Below are positions 13,010-25,679 of a stretch of DNA of 64,000 nucleotides, one piece after another. A model generated the notes under the pieces. The model was given only the letters and a program-made list of their open reading frames with translations, was not told where the DNA came from and searched no databases. Position numbers and translations under genes: made by a program. Within the stretch, counting starts at the first letter, position 1, and every line of letters begins with the position of its first letter. The stretch comes from Spirodela intermedia (taxonomy: Eukaryota > Streptophyta > Magnoliopsida > Alismatales > Araceae): positions 3,233,501 through 3,297,500 of the forward strand of contig LR746278.1 in assembly GCA_902729315.2 (NCBI GenBank), in the 5' to 3' direction.

Positions 13010-16000
13010 TTAAAGCTAAGTTTTTGTGATTTAATTAGTTTTATTAATTTTATTTTATTTTGTTAACTTGTAGAATAAATATAGGATATATTTTAAGTTT
13101 AGAAGTCTGAACTTAAAATACTTAATGTAGTTTCTGATTATTTAAAAATATAAAAGAATATAATATAAAAATATTCCGCTCGCTAGCAAGCTGGCCTCGG
13201 CAGTTGACCCGGAGGGGCACTACGATTGAGTGGGTAGACCCAAATTGGGGGAGGCATGAGCTGGGCTCAAGTGGTGAAGAACTCGCTATGCACATATGTG
13301 CATCACTCCTCTGCCACATCTTGGTGGCCAACTAGTTGTGGAGCAAGGAGCGTCCGTACACACGTGTGTGCGTGAGGGTGGACCACCTTTTTGTCTTCTC
13401 CCAAGATGGTCATAAGCATTATTTTATTTTAGGAGAAAGGATCTTTGATGAGCGGCTGTAGCTTTGATTTATATTCAACTCATGTGCCGAAATATTTCTG
13501 ATGTGGTACTAAACATTTTCATGTGTTTCAAACAACCATCAATAGCACAGTGTGATCTAGGGATGTTCAGCAAGTCACATCATCAAATAAGCTAGATCCT
13601 GCAGCTAGTGAACCGCCATGATATCAAGAATCCATCGATAGTTTCTGAATCTGTCGTCACTCAGCATACACATGGCCTTAAATGATGATCTGATTACTAA
13701 GGAGGCGCCACAATACTAGGAACTTAAGTTCTTAGTTGGCAGCAGTTTGTGACGGGTTGATCCTATGTCGCTCAACGTGCCACATGGCCAAGCACATCTG
13801 ATCTAGTGGTTCACGACATGTCACAATATTGAGAATTTAAATTCTTGCACATATCATCATTAGGGATATAGAGACAATAATTAATTATTGTCTCAGAAAA
13901 TAGATATTATCGATTATCTTTAAAATCTTGACGGCAATCGCAAACGCGACAATTTATTTCTTCCCTCCTTTTGCGTGATCAATGCCTCTAACGATCGACA
14001 AGTTTGTTCTTTCCTCCCCCAACTATACTCAAGGCCTCTAGCAAGTGGTCAACTCTTTCCTTCTCCCCTAGATGATAGTGACAGCATGGTCAACCCCTTT
14101 TTTGGTGGCTCTCTCTAGTAAGCAGCATAGTACTTCTGAATGATACTTTTGCAACTTTCAATGTGGTGTGACACATCTAGACAAAACCAAGCCATCACAC
14201 TGGTGTCTCCAATTGTCTAGGAGGTAGACTAAATTTTGGCAATGATTTATTTTCTACTTTTAACATTTACTTACCTATTTTTGCCATTTATTCAGACGCT
14301 TAGACTACACCTAAAACATACTCCATCATTTTTGGAAATGAGAGAGATAACAATCTTAGGGCATCATGACCATGTTGATTTGAGCTAGTTGAGGGTTTGC
14401 GGTGAATAATACCACTTTTGGGGGGGTTCCCTTAAATGCCTAGTATTGTCTTCTTTTGACACTTTGAGCCTAAAGGAAAATCAGACGAATTGATGATTTA
14501 TATTTTATGACAAGTGACATGACTTAGTCGTTGTATAGTAAGTCACATAAATTCAAATTTATAAAACTAAGAAATACAAATTTTCAGATATTTAGAAGTA
14601 TTTTTAAACAAATATATCAATTATAATTCAATAAAACTTCTAAAAATAGCAATAATTTTCCAGGTCGATCATAGGGATGTAATATAATATCAGGTAATTA
14701 TTTAGAATTTTCCTCAAAGAATATTATTTTCTATGAATTTTATACTAAGAAATGAAAAAGAAATATATTTAAAATTCACAAAAAAAGAAAATAAGGGTGC
14801 AGACGTCAGGATGACATCAGCACCTGACAAATGCAAATCAGGCAGAAATAGTGTTCCACCTAGTGATTCTTACGTAAGTGATTATAGACGATTTAATTGA
14901 TCAAATTAAGATTTATAAAAGCGAGAAGAATCTTAATTGAATGAAGTATATCTTGGTAAATTTAAATCACACAAATTATCATTAAATGAAGTGGAAAGTA
15001 AGTTGAAAGCAGGAAAATAAAGTTTCGGCATTACGGCGACGATACGTTGGTGATGCACTGGAATCTTGAGTGTTCAGGAGGATCGTAGTGCAGTGTCCAC
15101 GGCCTCGAAGGCTCTCCTTGGACAAAGACGACATGGGTAATCTCTAGATCTCTTTGCAAAGTCTAAAGATCAATGAAATGGGTCATCAAATCGTCTTCAG
15201 TGGGTGTCACCTAGCAAAGTAGAAAAACGGTAACTTTGTGGCTCTTCTGTGGTTGTCACCCGACAAAGAGGAGCTAGATGGAGGTGGGGCGCATGTTAGG
15301 GAGCTTCACTGAAGTTTCAAGCAAATATATAGTAATATTATATTTTCAAGTAAGTCCCTTTCTCCCGCGTGTACAACCACTCTTTGCACCACAGTCGGCT
15401 AGTCATTGGTGACATGGAAGGGCAGTGGCGCACACATGCCCGTATTGGTCCTAGCCACTCGAGCCCTTGCTTGTGGCTCCTCCCTAACTGCACTTTTGAC
15501 CCATTTGCAGGTGTGGCTGGCTGACAGGTGCCCCCCCATTTTGCTATAATTTTATTTTTATTTCTTTTTCTTCATTTATCTCAAAAGTAAGATTATAAAA
15601 ATCATATAAATTCGTATAAAATCACATAATTAATCAATAATTTACGTTAATCAACTAAAACTACTTTTCACACTTTAACACAAATATAAGTCTATTTATC
15701 ATGAGCTAAGGCTAAAACTATATTATTTACTAATTATTAACTCATGATAATGAGGACTTATCAACAAATTATTTCTATTTCATGCATGTTTCGATCAGAA
15801 TGACCAGATCTAATTCAAAACTTGAATGATTTTCATTCTTCTTTTAGATCCTCTCAAAACTCATCTTAGATTAAGCTAAGACCATTTTCAACTTATTTTT
15901 TATTATTTTCACAGTCGAATCTTGATATATTCGGGTTCTTAATGTTTCATAAATAGCAGTTATTCTTCTATTTTTGAATGCAAAATCAGCGAGATTAAAG

Positions 16001-16280
16001 GCTGCTTAATGATCGTTGAACTATTAAAATAATTTAGAGATATTTATAGCTGACCTCATGTCATGTGTGTGAATTCTCGACCACACATCCATCTCAGAAT
16101 AATGGTCATTGTGAAAACGGGTAGACCATATTTCTCTCTTTCTTTATTATCATCTTATTTCTCCCTCTTCCTCTCTCATGAGGCTACTTCTTCTCTCTCC
16201 CTCTCTCTCCCTCTCTCTCCCTCTCTCTCTTGTGAGACTTTTCTCTCTCTATATCTCTCACATGAGATTTCCTCCTCTTT
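13010..16280 (+). repeat. L2 repeat, left copy, interrupted by L1
   Basis: It matches 20150-21965 in inverted orientation. Shared blocks include the GCTAGCAAGC / GCTTGCTAGC region (13180 and 21790), a CACACGTGTG-containing block (13350 and 21610), 'ggagacaccagtgtgatgg' (reverse complement near 14200, direct near 20755) and the CT-rich inner end. The L1 insert 14515-15763 splits this copy, leaving about 2.0 kb of L2. No protein domain is visible. Edges are good to about 50 bp. It could be an LTR of an unrecognised element or a non-autonomous repeat. Confidence 0.8.
14515..15763 (+). mobile_element. L1 repeat inserted in L2 (1249 bp)
   Basis: It begins TGACATGACTTAGTCG and ends GAGGACTTATCA. 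The flanks are ACAAG (14510-14514) and ACAAA (15764-15768), a 4/5 target duplication. Compared with 23983-25646 it lacks about 0.4 kb in the middle (junction near 15310). The L2 sequence continues on both sides, so it inserted after the L2 copy. Confidence 0.85.
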
Positions 16281-17700
16281 CTTTCTCTCTCTTTACGAGA
16301 GATCTCTTCTCTCATCTTTCGTAAGAGCTCTCTCTCTTCTCTCTCTTTTCCTTTATTTCTCCACTTCCCTTCTTTTATTTTTCTCACCTCACCCTTATAT
16401 TTTATAGTTACTGTTAATTATTGATAAAATATTAAATCACTTTATATATAAACTAAATTAGTTTTCACAATGGATTAATCAATCTCCCTATGTTTGACTT
16501 GAGACTTACTTTTATATTAATATTTTATTAAGTCTTAGTTATAAATATTATTAGATAATATATATTTAAACACAACAATAAGTGCAAATCACTCCTATTA
16601 TCTAACTATCTGGGATTTAATATATTATTTTTTAAATGTCATCAAGAGATCATATGAATAGTCCCCCTTACATATTTGACTAACCATAACCTCATGATAA
16701 GATTGCTAGTTATGCACCTGACCTTGATTCATTGAGAGCTTACATATTTTTATCACACCCATACAACTTTCACAAGGGCACGACCAACATAGGCCAAACA
16801 TGGACAAGGAATGAGGCATAAAGTTGAGTTACCATTTAGTTGATATTTGGCAAAGGATTTGCCTATATGCCACAGGCAACCTTATTCTTGGCATGTGTTT
16901 TTGTTAATGGTGGTGCCTCATTGGAGAAAGAGAGAGAGAGACAGAGAGAGAAAGAAATAGGAGAATGTGGTTGTGGTCCGGGACATGAGATAATGATTAA
17001 AATTGGTTAATTTGTAATTCAATTTAATTGGTAGTTACAGGGTGCAAATAATATCAAATCCTACCGTATACAAACATAAGCATAAAAACTGATAACAAGG
17101 TTAAAAATACCTTCAGTTAAGGTCAGAAACACCAACAAAGTATTTCGATTTCAATAGGAGCTGTACATTGTTGTGGGATTAACATTGGGCAATTTCATTC
17201 AGGGTTTTCTATTATCCAGTTTGCAATTCATTTGAGTCAATTTAGGTGACTGCATAGAACGAAATGATAATTTACTGTTGGACACAGGTTGGGAGAAAGG
17301 CATGCATTTTATGTTGTCAATATTAAGATGGTTTCTTTCTACAAGATTTTTTTAGATGAAACTCATTATAACCTTAATACATGATAATTTCCTTTGTGAC
17401 TGACGGAAAATTGTAGTTTTGATAGCCTATTTCTCTGGTTTGAAGAAACTGTTGCTGCAAGCCACTCCTAAGGCGTGCCACCTTGGGCAATGATATATGT
17501 TGTATAGTCTTGGACAGCAATTAATTCGGCTAATATCACATTAAGACAGTTTTTAGAGTTAAGGTACGTTAAACATATATCCTTTTTTCATTTTAGAGTA
17601 ATATTTTATTTAACAGATAATTTAAAATAACTGATGAAATTTTTAATCAAAAAATTAAAACTTCTTACAACACTCTTTCGAAGCAGTAAATGTCAAGAGC
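16281..17700. other. Intergenic, no gene seen
   Basis: This is AT-rich single-copy-looking DNA. A GA microsatellite lies at about 16927-16957. The open frames are short and of simple composition, and I see no RNA gene. Confidence 0.5.
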
Positions 17701-17707
17701 TACAAAT

Positions 17708-17815
17708 CGTACAGGTAGGAAGTTTGAGGTTGGTGAATGGGATTCCGAGCCTTAGACTATCTTGCGCCTGAAATATATATATCCGTCATAACTAACGTAC
17801 AGGTAGGAAGTTTCA
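17708..17815. repeat. Two copies of an 18-bp direct repeat upstream of the small gene
   Basis: CGTACAGGTAGGAAGTTT occurs near 17709 and again near 17797, about 88 bp apart and 350-450 bp upstream of the 18153 start. It could be a promoter motif pair or a small duplication scar. Confidence 0.6.
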
Positions 17816-18072
17816 TTCCGATGTTAACGCGTGGACCACGTCAAAGAACCTCTCTCTCTCTCTCTCTCATTACATCTCTACAGATCCGCTCTCCTCACTT
17901 TGAACTGGTCACTCCCGCCGCAAACCCGATTTCTCTATCTTCTGTGGCGTTATAAGGGTTCTATCATCTTTACGACTCCCATTGCCCTCATGATCCGCGG
18001 CTCCCTTCCTACTACGCGGGAAAGAGACGCAGCCGGCGATACACGGTCCTCTCCACGAGCTTTCTAGGCATG

Positions 18073-18080
18073 TATATATA
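18073..18080 (+). promoter_or_regulatory. TATA box of the 18153 gene
   Basis: TATATATA followed by GCTCAGG lies 73 bp upstream of the ATG. A start about 30 bp downstream would give a leader of roughly 45-50 nt, normal for a plant gene. A CT microsatellite sits further up at 17850-17868. Confidence 0.6.
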
Positions 18081-18152
18081 GCTCAGGAGAGAGAACCCAA
18101 TCAAATGAGTCCCAACCTCCCTTCCCACAAATCTGCTTCCCCAGCATAGGCC

Positions 18153-18494
18153 ATGCCCTTTCCTGTTGACCTAAGATGTGCTAGGAGGATCGCCCAAGTC
18201 GCCATTGCAGTCGGAATTGCCAGCGTCATCAATTACCCACATCAGCTCTCTGGAGTATCCAATTCCTGGTTCTCTCCTGAAAGCTATTCGTTTTTCATGT
18301 TCCTGGGTTTTTTAGCTGGAATCGTGCTGCTTTTCTTCGTTACGGATCCTAAATTGGCGAAGAATATCAAGCCGACCCTAATTCCCTTTTTCATATTTTT
18401 GGCGGCCGTAACGTCGGTGTTTTTGGACGCCCACTGTGAAAATTCTCCGGCGATGAGGAGTATCAAGCTGTTCCTTCTTAAATGTATCTTGTGA
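18153..18494 (+). CDS. Small predicted membrane protein, 113 aa, function unknown
   Basis: It is a single open frame of 113 residues starting MPFPVDLRCARR. I do not recognise the family. Three hydrophobic segments are visible: about residues 12-32 (RIAQVAIAVGIASVI), 46-64 (FFMFLGFLAGIVLLFFV) and 75-92 (LIPFFIFLAAVTSVF). Charged and polar stretches separate them, so a small multi-pass membrane protein is the likely product. The start is the first ATG after a TATA box at 18073-18080 and a leader rich in C and T. The surrounding DNA is AT-rich while the frame itself is balanced, which favours a real gene. It lies alone between the inverted L2 repeats. A further exon cannot be excluded. Confidence 0.55.
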   Translation: MPFPVDLRCARRIAQVAIAVGIASVINYPHQLSGVSNSWFSPESYSFFMFLGFLAGIVLLFFVTDPKLAKNIKPTLIPFFIFLAAVTSVFLDAHCENSPAMRSIKLFLLKCIL

Positions 18495-19560
18495 TCTCGC
18501 AGGAAATGTAAATCCAGCTATCAAGAAATGGGTAACGTAAACGGCGTTTCGAAGAGTATGATAATACGATACCCTTGCTGATTCCCTCTCAAAGGCGGGG
18601 ATCAACAATTGTTTGCCCCTGTAATTAAGTTAATGATTTTCTCTTCTGATCATTTTAATAACATCTTTGTTATAACTATAGTGCGACAATCTAGATTCCA
18701 ATTTGACTTTCTTTTCTGTCCATAATGATTGGGCTTCGCCACATGCACTCCCTTCCTGTAAACAGCAATATAGGCACGTCATATTCCACCCATCTCTAGT
18801 TCTATAAGGACAACTTGCAAGGTCAACGCGGAGATATTTTTCCTTTTAACATCCGACTTAGTTTCCTAGCCTCTTATAACATCTCTTTCTAGGCTGGGAG
18901 CCCACTAAGCAATAATTGGTTAAAGATCCTGAAATCAAGCTGATCAGCTAGAACGGACTTACGCAGAGATTGCTCACATCGATCTTATTCCTGGCTTTGC
19001 CCAACATCTCATTTCACATGGTGGCTATCTATTTCCCACTATGAAGATGATGACCATGTCTACGAATGACTAGATGCTGACTCAGTTGACTTGGTCAGAC
19101 TTGAAGCTAGTCCTCGTTTGTGAAAAAAAACATGCCTTTCTGCCTCTAGGAAACAGGCCGTATCGGGTTCATATTGACTCAAATCCGGACCAGTCAAAGC
19201 TCACAGTATTCTTAAAACCTTTTACTATGTCTGCTTTGCTCTTTTATCCTTTTTGTGGCTGTGATACCAGAAAAAGTTACAGCTTTGAATCTAATGTCCG
19301 GCTCATTACCTTTGTCTACCATTTGACTTTGAAATTTTACTCGATGGAACGTCAAAATACTGGGAGCTAATGCTTTATACTCCTCTCGTTTCACCTTCTA
19401 TGTAGTGTATCATTTCTTGGTGCTTTCAGTATGACTCAAAGGCAGTGGTGGGAGGACAAAATGATCAGAAATAACGCATCCGTTCAATTTATTCTTGCCT
19501 TTGACTTTTAAACTTCTAGGGCCCACACGAGCCTCACCCATTCGTTCCTTAGATCCCAAT
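18495..19560. other. Intergenic, no gene seen
   Basis: Only short open frames occur. Several TTGACT-type (W-box-like TTGAC) words cluster at about 19085-19330, but I cannot tie them to a gene. Confidence 0.4.
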
Positions 19561-19700
19561 CGATCCCCATATAGTTGACGCGTTCAACTGCTGCCAACCG
19601 AGCAATTCACATCTTCTCCCGCCGCCCCTCTTTCTTTTCTCCTCTGTCTACTCTCCTAGCTTCCTCTCTCTTTCTCTCTCTCTACTCCTCTCTTCTCCAC

Positions 19701-19735
<35 letters not shown>

Positions 19736-19763
19736 CTCCCCTCTTCTCCCTCCCTTCTCTCTG

Positions 19764-19812
<49 letters not shown>

Positions 19813-20149
19813 TGCTCCCCTCTTCTCCCCCCTTCTCTCTCCCCCAGCCCCCCAACACCCCCCCACCGCAGGTCACTCGCTCTCTCTTCTATCAGTTTCC
19901 ATACAAGAGGAGGGGGAACTGTTTGTTGCGGGCTTCGGGCTCCTCTCCAATTCTGGCAACCTTCTATGTCGAGTGATGCCGCAGATTAAGGGAGGAAGAC
20001 AGGCGCTCTCGAATCATCCTCGGGGCTTCAGAAGTGTCATGTCGTGAGCAAGGAACAGAGGTGCACGGCTCTAGTCGAAGAGCAAAGTTGTTGACCAGAT
20101 CTGGTATGCAAAGTCCTTTGTCCTTTGTAAGTCGTAGTAATGCAGAGGA
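19561..20149 (+). other. CT-microsatellite leader-like stretch
   Basis: Pure CT runs lie at about 19704-19732 and 19768-19806, set in pyrimidine-rich DNA that is open in several frames. Downstream, an ATG at 19976 opens 23 codons (MPQIKGGRQALSN...), and a CTTTGTAAGT donor-like site follows at about 20124. This looks like the 5' end of a plant gene, but the continuation is replaced by the L2 copy from about 20150. No product is recognised. Confidence 0.3.
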
Positions 20150-21965
20150 GAGAAATCCCACGTGAGATAGAGAGAGAGAAAAGTCTCACGAGAGAGAGAG
20201 AGAGAGACATAGAGAGAAAGGAGAGATCTCACAAGAGACGGAGAGAGAAGAGAGGTCTCATGAGAGAGGGAGAGAGAGAAATAAGATGAAAATGAAGAAA
20301 GAGAGAAATACGGTCAACCCATTTTCTTGGACGAATGTGTGCTCGAGGATTCACACACATGATATGAGCTCAGCCGTGAATGTCTCCAACTTGTTTTAAC
20401 TATTGAACGCTCATTAATCATCCTTTAATCTCGGTGATTTTGTGTTCGAAAATAGTAAAATACTCATTATTTGCGAAACACCGGGAACATGAATATGTTG
20501 AGATTCAACTACGAAAATTAATAGAAAACAAGTTGAAAATGATCTTAGCTTAATTTCAAATGAGTTTTGGAGGATTCAGAAGAAGAATGAAGATCATTCA
20601 TCAAGATTTGAATTAGGTATACTCATTTCAATCAAAATGTGTATGAAATAGAAAGAACTTGTCGTAAAATGTAAACAAATGATAAAAGTAAGTAAGTAAA
20701 TACTGAAAATAGGAAATAAATCATTACCCAAGTTTAGTTTACCTCCTAGGCAATTGGAGACACTGGTGTGATGGTTTGATTTTGTCTAGACGTGCCACAC
20801 CACACTGGAAGTCGCAAAAGTATTATTCGGAAGTATTGCGCTGCTTGCCGAAGAGATTTGCCAAAAGAAGGGTCAACCACACTGTCACTATTGTCTGAGA
20901 GGAGAAGGGAAGAGTTGACTCCTCACTAGAAGCCTTGAATGCAGTCAGGGAAGGAAAGAAGAAGCTTGCCGATCGCCAGAGACATCGATCATGCAAAAAG
21001 AGGGAAGAACGGATTGTCGTATTTGCGACCACCCTCGGGATTTTAAAGATGATTGATAATATCTATTTTACTAGACAATAATTGATTATTGTCTGTATAT
21101 CCCTAATGGTGATATGTGCGAGAACTTAAGTTCTTGATATCGTGGCATTTTAGGAGCCACTAGATCAGATGAGCTTGGTACGTGGCACGCTGAGTGATGC
21201 AAGATCAATCTACTACGAACCACTACTGATTGAGAACTTAAGTTCCTAGTATTATGGCGCCTCCATAGCTCTCGGATCATCTTTTAAGGCTACATGCGTG
21301 CTATGTGACATTGGATTTGTGAACCGCCGATGGATCACTTTACGTATTTGGTATAGTTGTTGTTCGTTAGCTATATGATCTAGTTAATTTGATGACGTGG
21401 CTCTTTGCGAACTATAGGATCGCACTGCGATCTAGATGGCTACGCTGAAATAGATGAAAACATTTAGTCCCATAGCAGAAATATATCAGACACATGTGTC
21501 AAATATAAACTAAAGCTTCTCTCCCTCAGTAGAGATCCCTTCTCTCGAAATAAAATAATGCCCAAGACCATCTTGGGAGAAGGCAATAAGGTGGTTCACC
21601 CTCGTGCGCACACGTGTGTATGGGCACTCCTTGCCCCACAACTGGTTGGCCATCGGGACATAGAAGGGGAGTGACGCACACGTGCGCGGAGCGAGGCCTT
21701 TGTCACTCGAGCCCAGCTCGTGGCTCCCCCAATCTAGGTCTACCTGGTCAACCACTATCCCCCCTTTGGGTCAGCTACCGAGTGTCGGCTTGCTAGCGGG
21801 TGGAAGATATTTTTTATATTTTTTTATTTTTTACTTTAATCATAAAAAATTATGCTAAGTATTTGAACTTTAGACTTTTGAAATTAACAATATATACTAT
21901 ATTTATTCTGAAAGTTAAAAAAATAAAATTAAATAATAAAACTAATTAAAACACTTTAATCTACT
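20150..21965 (-). repeat. L2 repeat, right copy
   Basis: This is the inverted partner of 13010-16280. It has the GA-rich inner end (20165-20280), the block around 'tacctcctaggcaattggag' and the outer GCTTGCTAGCGGG region (about 21790). It contains no L1 insert, which confirms the L1 at 14515-15763 is a later event. The open frames inside show no known domain. Confidence 0.8.
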
Positions 21966-22331
21966 TTTAACAATATCCTTACTTGGTGATGTGAGTGACG
22001 TGGGAAGAGAGTGACACACGTGTGCCCCAACTTGTCTTTAGCCACTCAAGCCTTCTACTCATTGCTCTACATGACCATTCTTCTAACTCACTTGTGGACC
22101 CAATTGACTTGTAGGTCCCCCTCATTTTTATATTTTATATTTTATTTTATTTTTTATTTATTTTACCTAAAAGGATTATAAATTATATAAATTTACATAA
22201 TTAACCAAAAACTTATATGAACTAATTAAAATTTAGTTTCTCAATTTAACATAAATATAACTCCATTTATCATGTTAAGGCTTAAAATATATTATAATTA
22301 ATTATTAACACATAATAATGAAGACTTATTA
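21966..22331 (+). repeat. L1 repeat, 3' fragment
   Basis: It matches the last third of the L1 family: a GTGACACACGTGTGCCCC block, 'ggtccccctcattttta', an AT-rich stretch, then the TAATAATGAAGACTTATTA end at about 22331. Confidence 0.7.
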
Positions 22332-23982
22332 TCCTTTATGTCACTAGTGAAGGTAGAAGTGTCGATAGCATAGAGTGATAGTAATGATGATCATAGCACA
22401 ATAGATATAAGGACAAAAGTAGTAGTAAAAGTGAGCTCCTTTCTTGGATTATAGGTGGAGATGAAAGCTAAGCATGGCAATGATGGTGGCTACTAGGACA
22501 GATGGACTACATCTATAGTGAGCTGAGCACAATGGTGAATAGATGGATTCCTTTTGATTGCATCTCAAACTTCTCTTGGGCAATAGATCAAGAGGGGTGA
22601 AAAGACTATTAATTAAAAAATTTACTATGTTCTTTACTAATGATTTTGCACACTCTAATACTGTTTGTGATTTAGTTGAGCACTTGTTCACTCAAACCAC
22701 TTGTGGGTGATGAACTTGATGTTGAGGAACTAAATTTCTTTCGTTTTTCTTTAATTTTCCTCACTCTATCAAGTTACATAGTTACTTTTGTCCTATTGAT
22801 TTAATATGCATTTGTGAACATAATTGATTTTAGGTTTGACAATTATTCATGAGGATTGACCCAAATAGCTAGAAGTTTAATGCTGATTCATGTTATTTGA
22901 GTTTGGAGAAAATATGTAAATTTGACATGGTTTATTTCAACAACTTTAATCCAATCAATGTCACTATTCTCTCTTCTCACATATTTTTCTCTTTGCACTC
23001 TCCTCTCCCTCTTGTGCCAATCTTTATTTCTTTCTCTCCTCTCTCTCTCTTTGTTCTTTGCAGTGTTTTATATTTCTTTAACTGTTTATTCCAAGTTCAA
23101 GCTAAAAACTAGTACATATTTCTGACTTGATACAAGGGGGGGGAGAGTTGCACATATTACTCATGGCTAATTGGGTGAAGAACATCTCTTCTACTCTCCC
23201 TCTCCTTCATTTCTTTCATTCATTTTATTTAGTTTTTCATTTTTTTAGATAGTACAAGGAGTTAACATGAGAATTTATTACCTTTCCTATGGAATGAGCC
23301 TAAGCTTATTGCAAGTACTTGGTTTAGTTTAACATAAATATTAAATTTGACATCTTTTAATACTATGACTAAGTGACAATCAACTAAGGACATTGTAGGT
23401 GCTCATTTGCTGATTGACCAAACACCACTATAGGCACTTGCCAAATTACAACAAGTACCACTGGCACTCATGTGTAGCATGAGTACATCTCTAGTACTTG
23501 TATGATAGAAAAGACGTCACCTTGCTATAGTTGTCTTCTCATCTAATCTGGGTCATCTATTCATCAATTTTGGATTACACCCCTCCATGAAGCACAAAAT
23601 CTCAAGGTGATAAGTTAACAAGTGATATGACTTTTGCCTTTACTAAGGCATTTGTGATAAATACTATTTGCAGTCGTTGTTACTTAGGGATGATGAAACT
23701 TGGAAGGATTGAGTTGTGAATTGATGAGATAATGAGACGTGTTGCATTGTAACTATCTTTTGCTTAAGTTTCGCCAATGGTGACCTATAAATCTGTTAAT
23801 ATAGTTCCTTATATCCACTAGCATATTGATCAAAACAATAAGATAACTATCATAAAGCCATCATGACTCTAGATATTCATGTTAATATTAAAAAAAAACC
23901 TAGTAAATAGCCTAAGCATTTGACGTGCCATATATATATTAGATTTAATATCAATTCTTGTGTGTGCAAATCATGTAGCATA
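22332..23982. other. Intergenic, no gene seen
   Basis: This is AT-rich DNA with a pyrimidine-rich patch at 22960-23070. The short open frames have a simple Leu/Phe/Ser composition. No domain, RNA gene or repeat partner was found. Confidence 0.4.
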
Positions 23983-25646
23983 TGACGTGACTTAGTTATC
24001 GTATGATAAAACACATAAATTTAAAATTTATAAAACTAAAAAATATTAATTTTTGGATTTTTAAAAATAATAGAATAAATAAATCAATTATAATTCGATA
24101 TAAGGTTCTAAAAATAGTAGAGAATTTTCAAGTCAACCATAAGGATGTAAGTTAATATTGAGTAATATTTATATTTTTTAAAAATATTATAATTTTTAAT
24201 AATTTTTAGACTAAATAATAAATATAAAATATATATTTTTTTAAAAAAGGGTGTGAATGTCAAAATGATGTCAAAGCCTGATGAATACAAATCAGGTGGA
24301 AATAGAGTTCTGCCTGATGATTCTTATGTAAGTAATTATAGACAATTTAATGAGTCAAATTAACTTATGTAAAAATCAAAAAATCCATAATCTAATGAAG
24401 AGGAGTTTCGAAACTTGAAATTACACAAAATATCATTAAATTAAGTGAAAACTAAATTTAAAGTAAGAAAGGTAAAGTTCCAACTTTGCAACAATGATCA
24501 TCAAAATTTTGTGTATTCGAGAAGATTATCGTCTAATGTGTATGGCCTCGAAGGCTCTCTTTGGACATAGATTTTCTTGTAAAGTCTAGAAATCAATGAA
24601 CTAAGTAGTCAAATTGTCTTCAACATTTCTCACCCATTAGAGTAGAAAAATAACAATTGTGCAACTCTCCAATGACTATCACACAATGGAGATAAGCTAG
24701 ATGGAGGTAGAGTGTATCTTAGAGAGCTTCTTCCTCAAGTTTGCATAGCAAAAGGAGGTTCTTCATCGCATCTGATATAGTCTTAGGAGGTGGTAACTTG
24801 TCTCCTCATAGATTGTCCTTTTCTTGATAAATCAGAGATGATTTACTTGATAAATTTACGATCCTTTTATCCATAATCATTTATAAATTTTAATAACAAT
24901 ACTTTACAAATTATGTTGGTAAAAAATTTATCGATAATTGAATGATTATGACAGTTTATTTGATCACTAAAAATTTATAGAAAAATCACAATTTAATCTG
25001 ATAAAAATATGAGTTTTGACTTTGATAAGATTCAAACTCTCTTTGGTCCATGCCTATATGAGAGATAGTGAAATAAGTATGTGAATATCTTTATAAAGTG
25101 ACATCATTATGATATTTTTGTTTGATAAATAAAAGGTATTTTAGGTGTTAAAATTATTAAAATCCTTTGGGGAGGATATGATCGTCGGTTTAGTCCCACA
25201 TCGGTTATATGTCTAATTTTGAGACAAATCTATAATAATACAAGATTTGGTAATAAATATGTTCATTTCTCATGTGTGTATGACCATCTTTGCCCCACAC
25301 TCAGCTGGCCACTAATGATGTGGAAGGGGAATGATGCACAAGTGTCCCCTACTGTCTATCTTTAGTCATTTGAGCCCTTATTCCTAGCTCCACCCAACTA
25401 TGTTTACAACCTCCTTATAGGCCCAGTTGGTCGGTGGGTTCTTTCTATCTTTTTCTTTTATTTTATTTTTCTTCATTTATCTCAAAAATAAGATTATTAA
25501 AATTATATGAATTTATATAAAAATATATAATTAACCAAAATTTCACATTAACTAATTAAAAACTACTTTTCATAATTTAACATAAATATAAGTTTATTTA
25601 TCATAAGTTAAGGCTAAAACTAACTCATGATAATGAAGACTTATCA
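23983..25646 (+). mobile_element. L1 repeat, near full length (1664 bp)
   Basis: It begins TGACGTGACTTAGTTATCG and ends GAAGACTTATCA. Inside are the AAGTAAGAAAGGTAAAGTT block, the TCTTCATCGCATCTGATA block and 'tttagtcccacatcgg' at about 25182. The flanking 5-mers (GCATA and CATTG) do not match, so a target duplication is not visible. No protein domain is present. Confidence 0.8.
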
Positions 25647-25679
25647 CATTGCAGTTCGAAGTATATAGTTTTCCATGGA

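Noticed and set aside
16063-16407. 114-codon Ser/Leu-rich frame and its antisense Arg/Glu frame
   Set aside because: They are produced by the CT-rich inner end of the L2 repeat.
19575-19976. 133-codon Ser/Leu-rich frame
   Set aside because: It is a translation of CT microsatellites; the antisense is an Arg/Glu repeat for the same reason.
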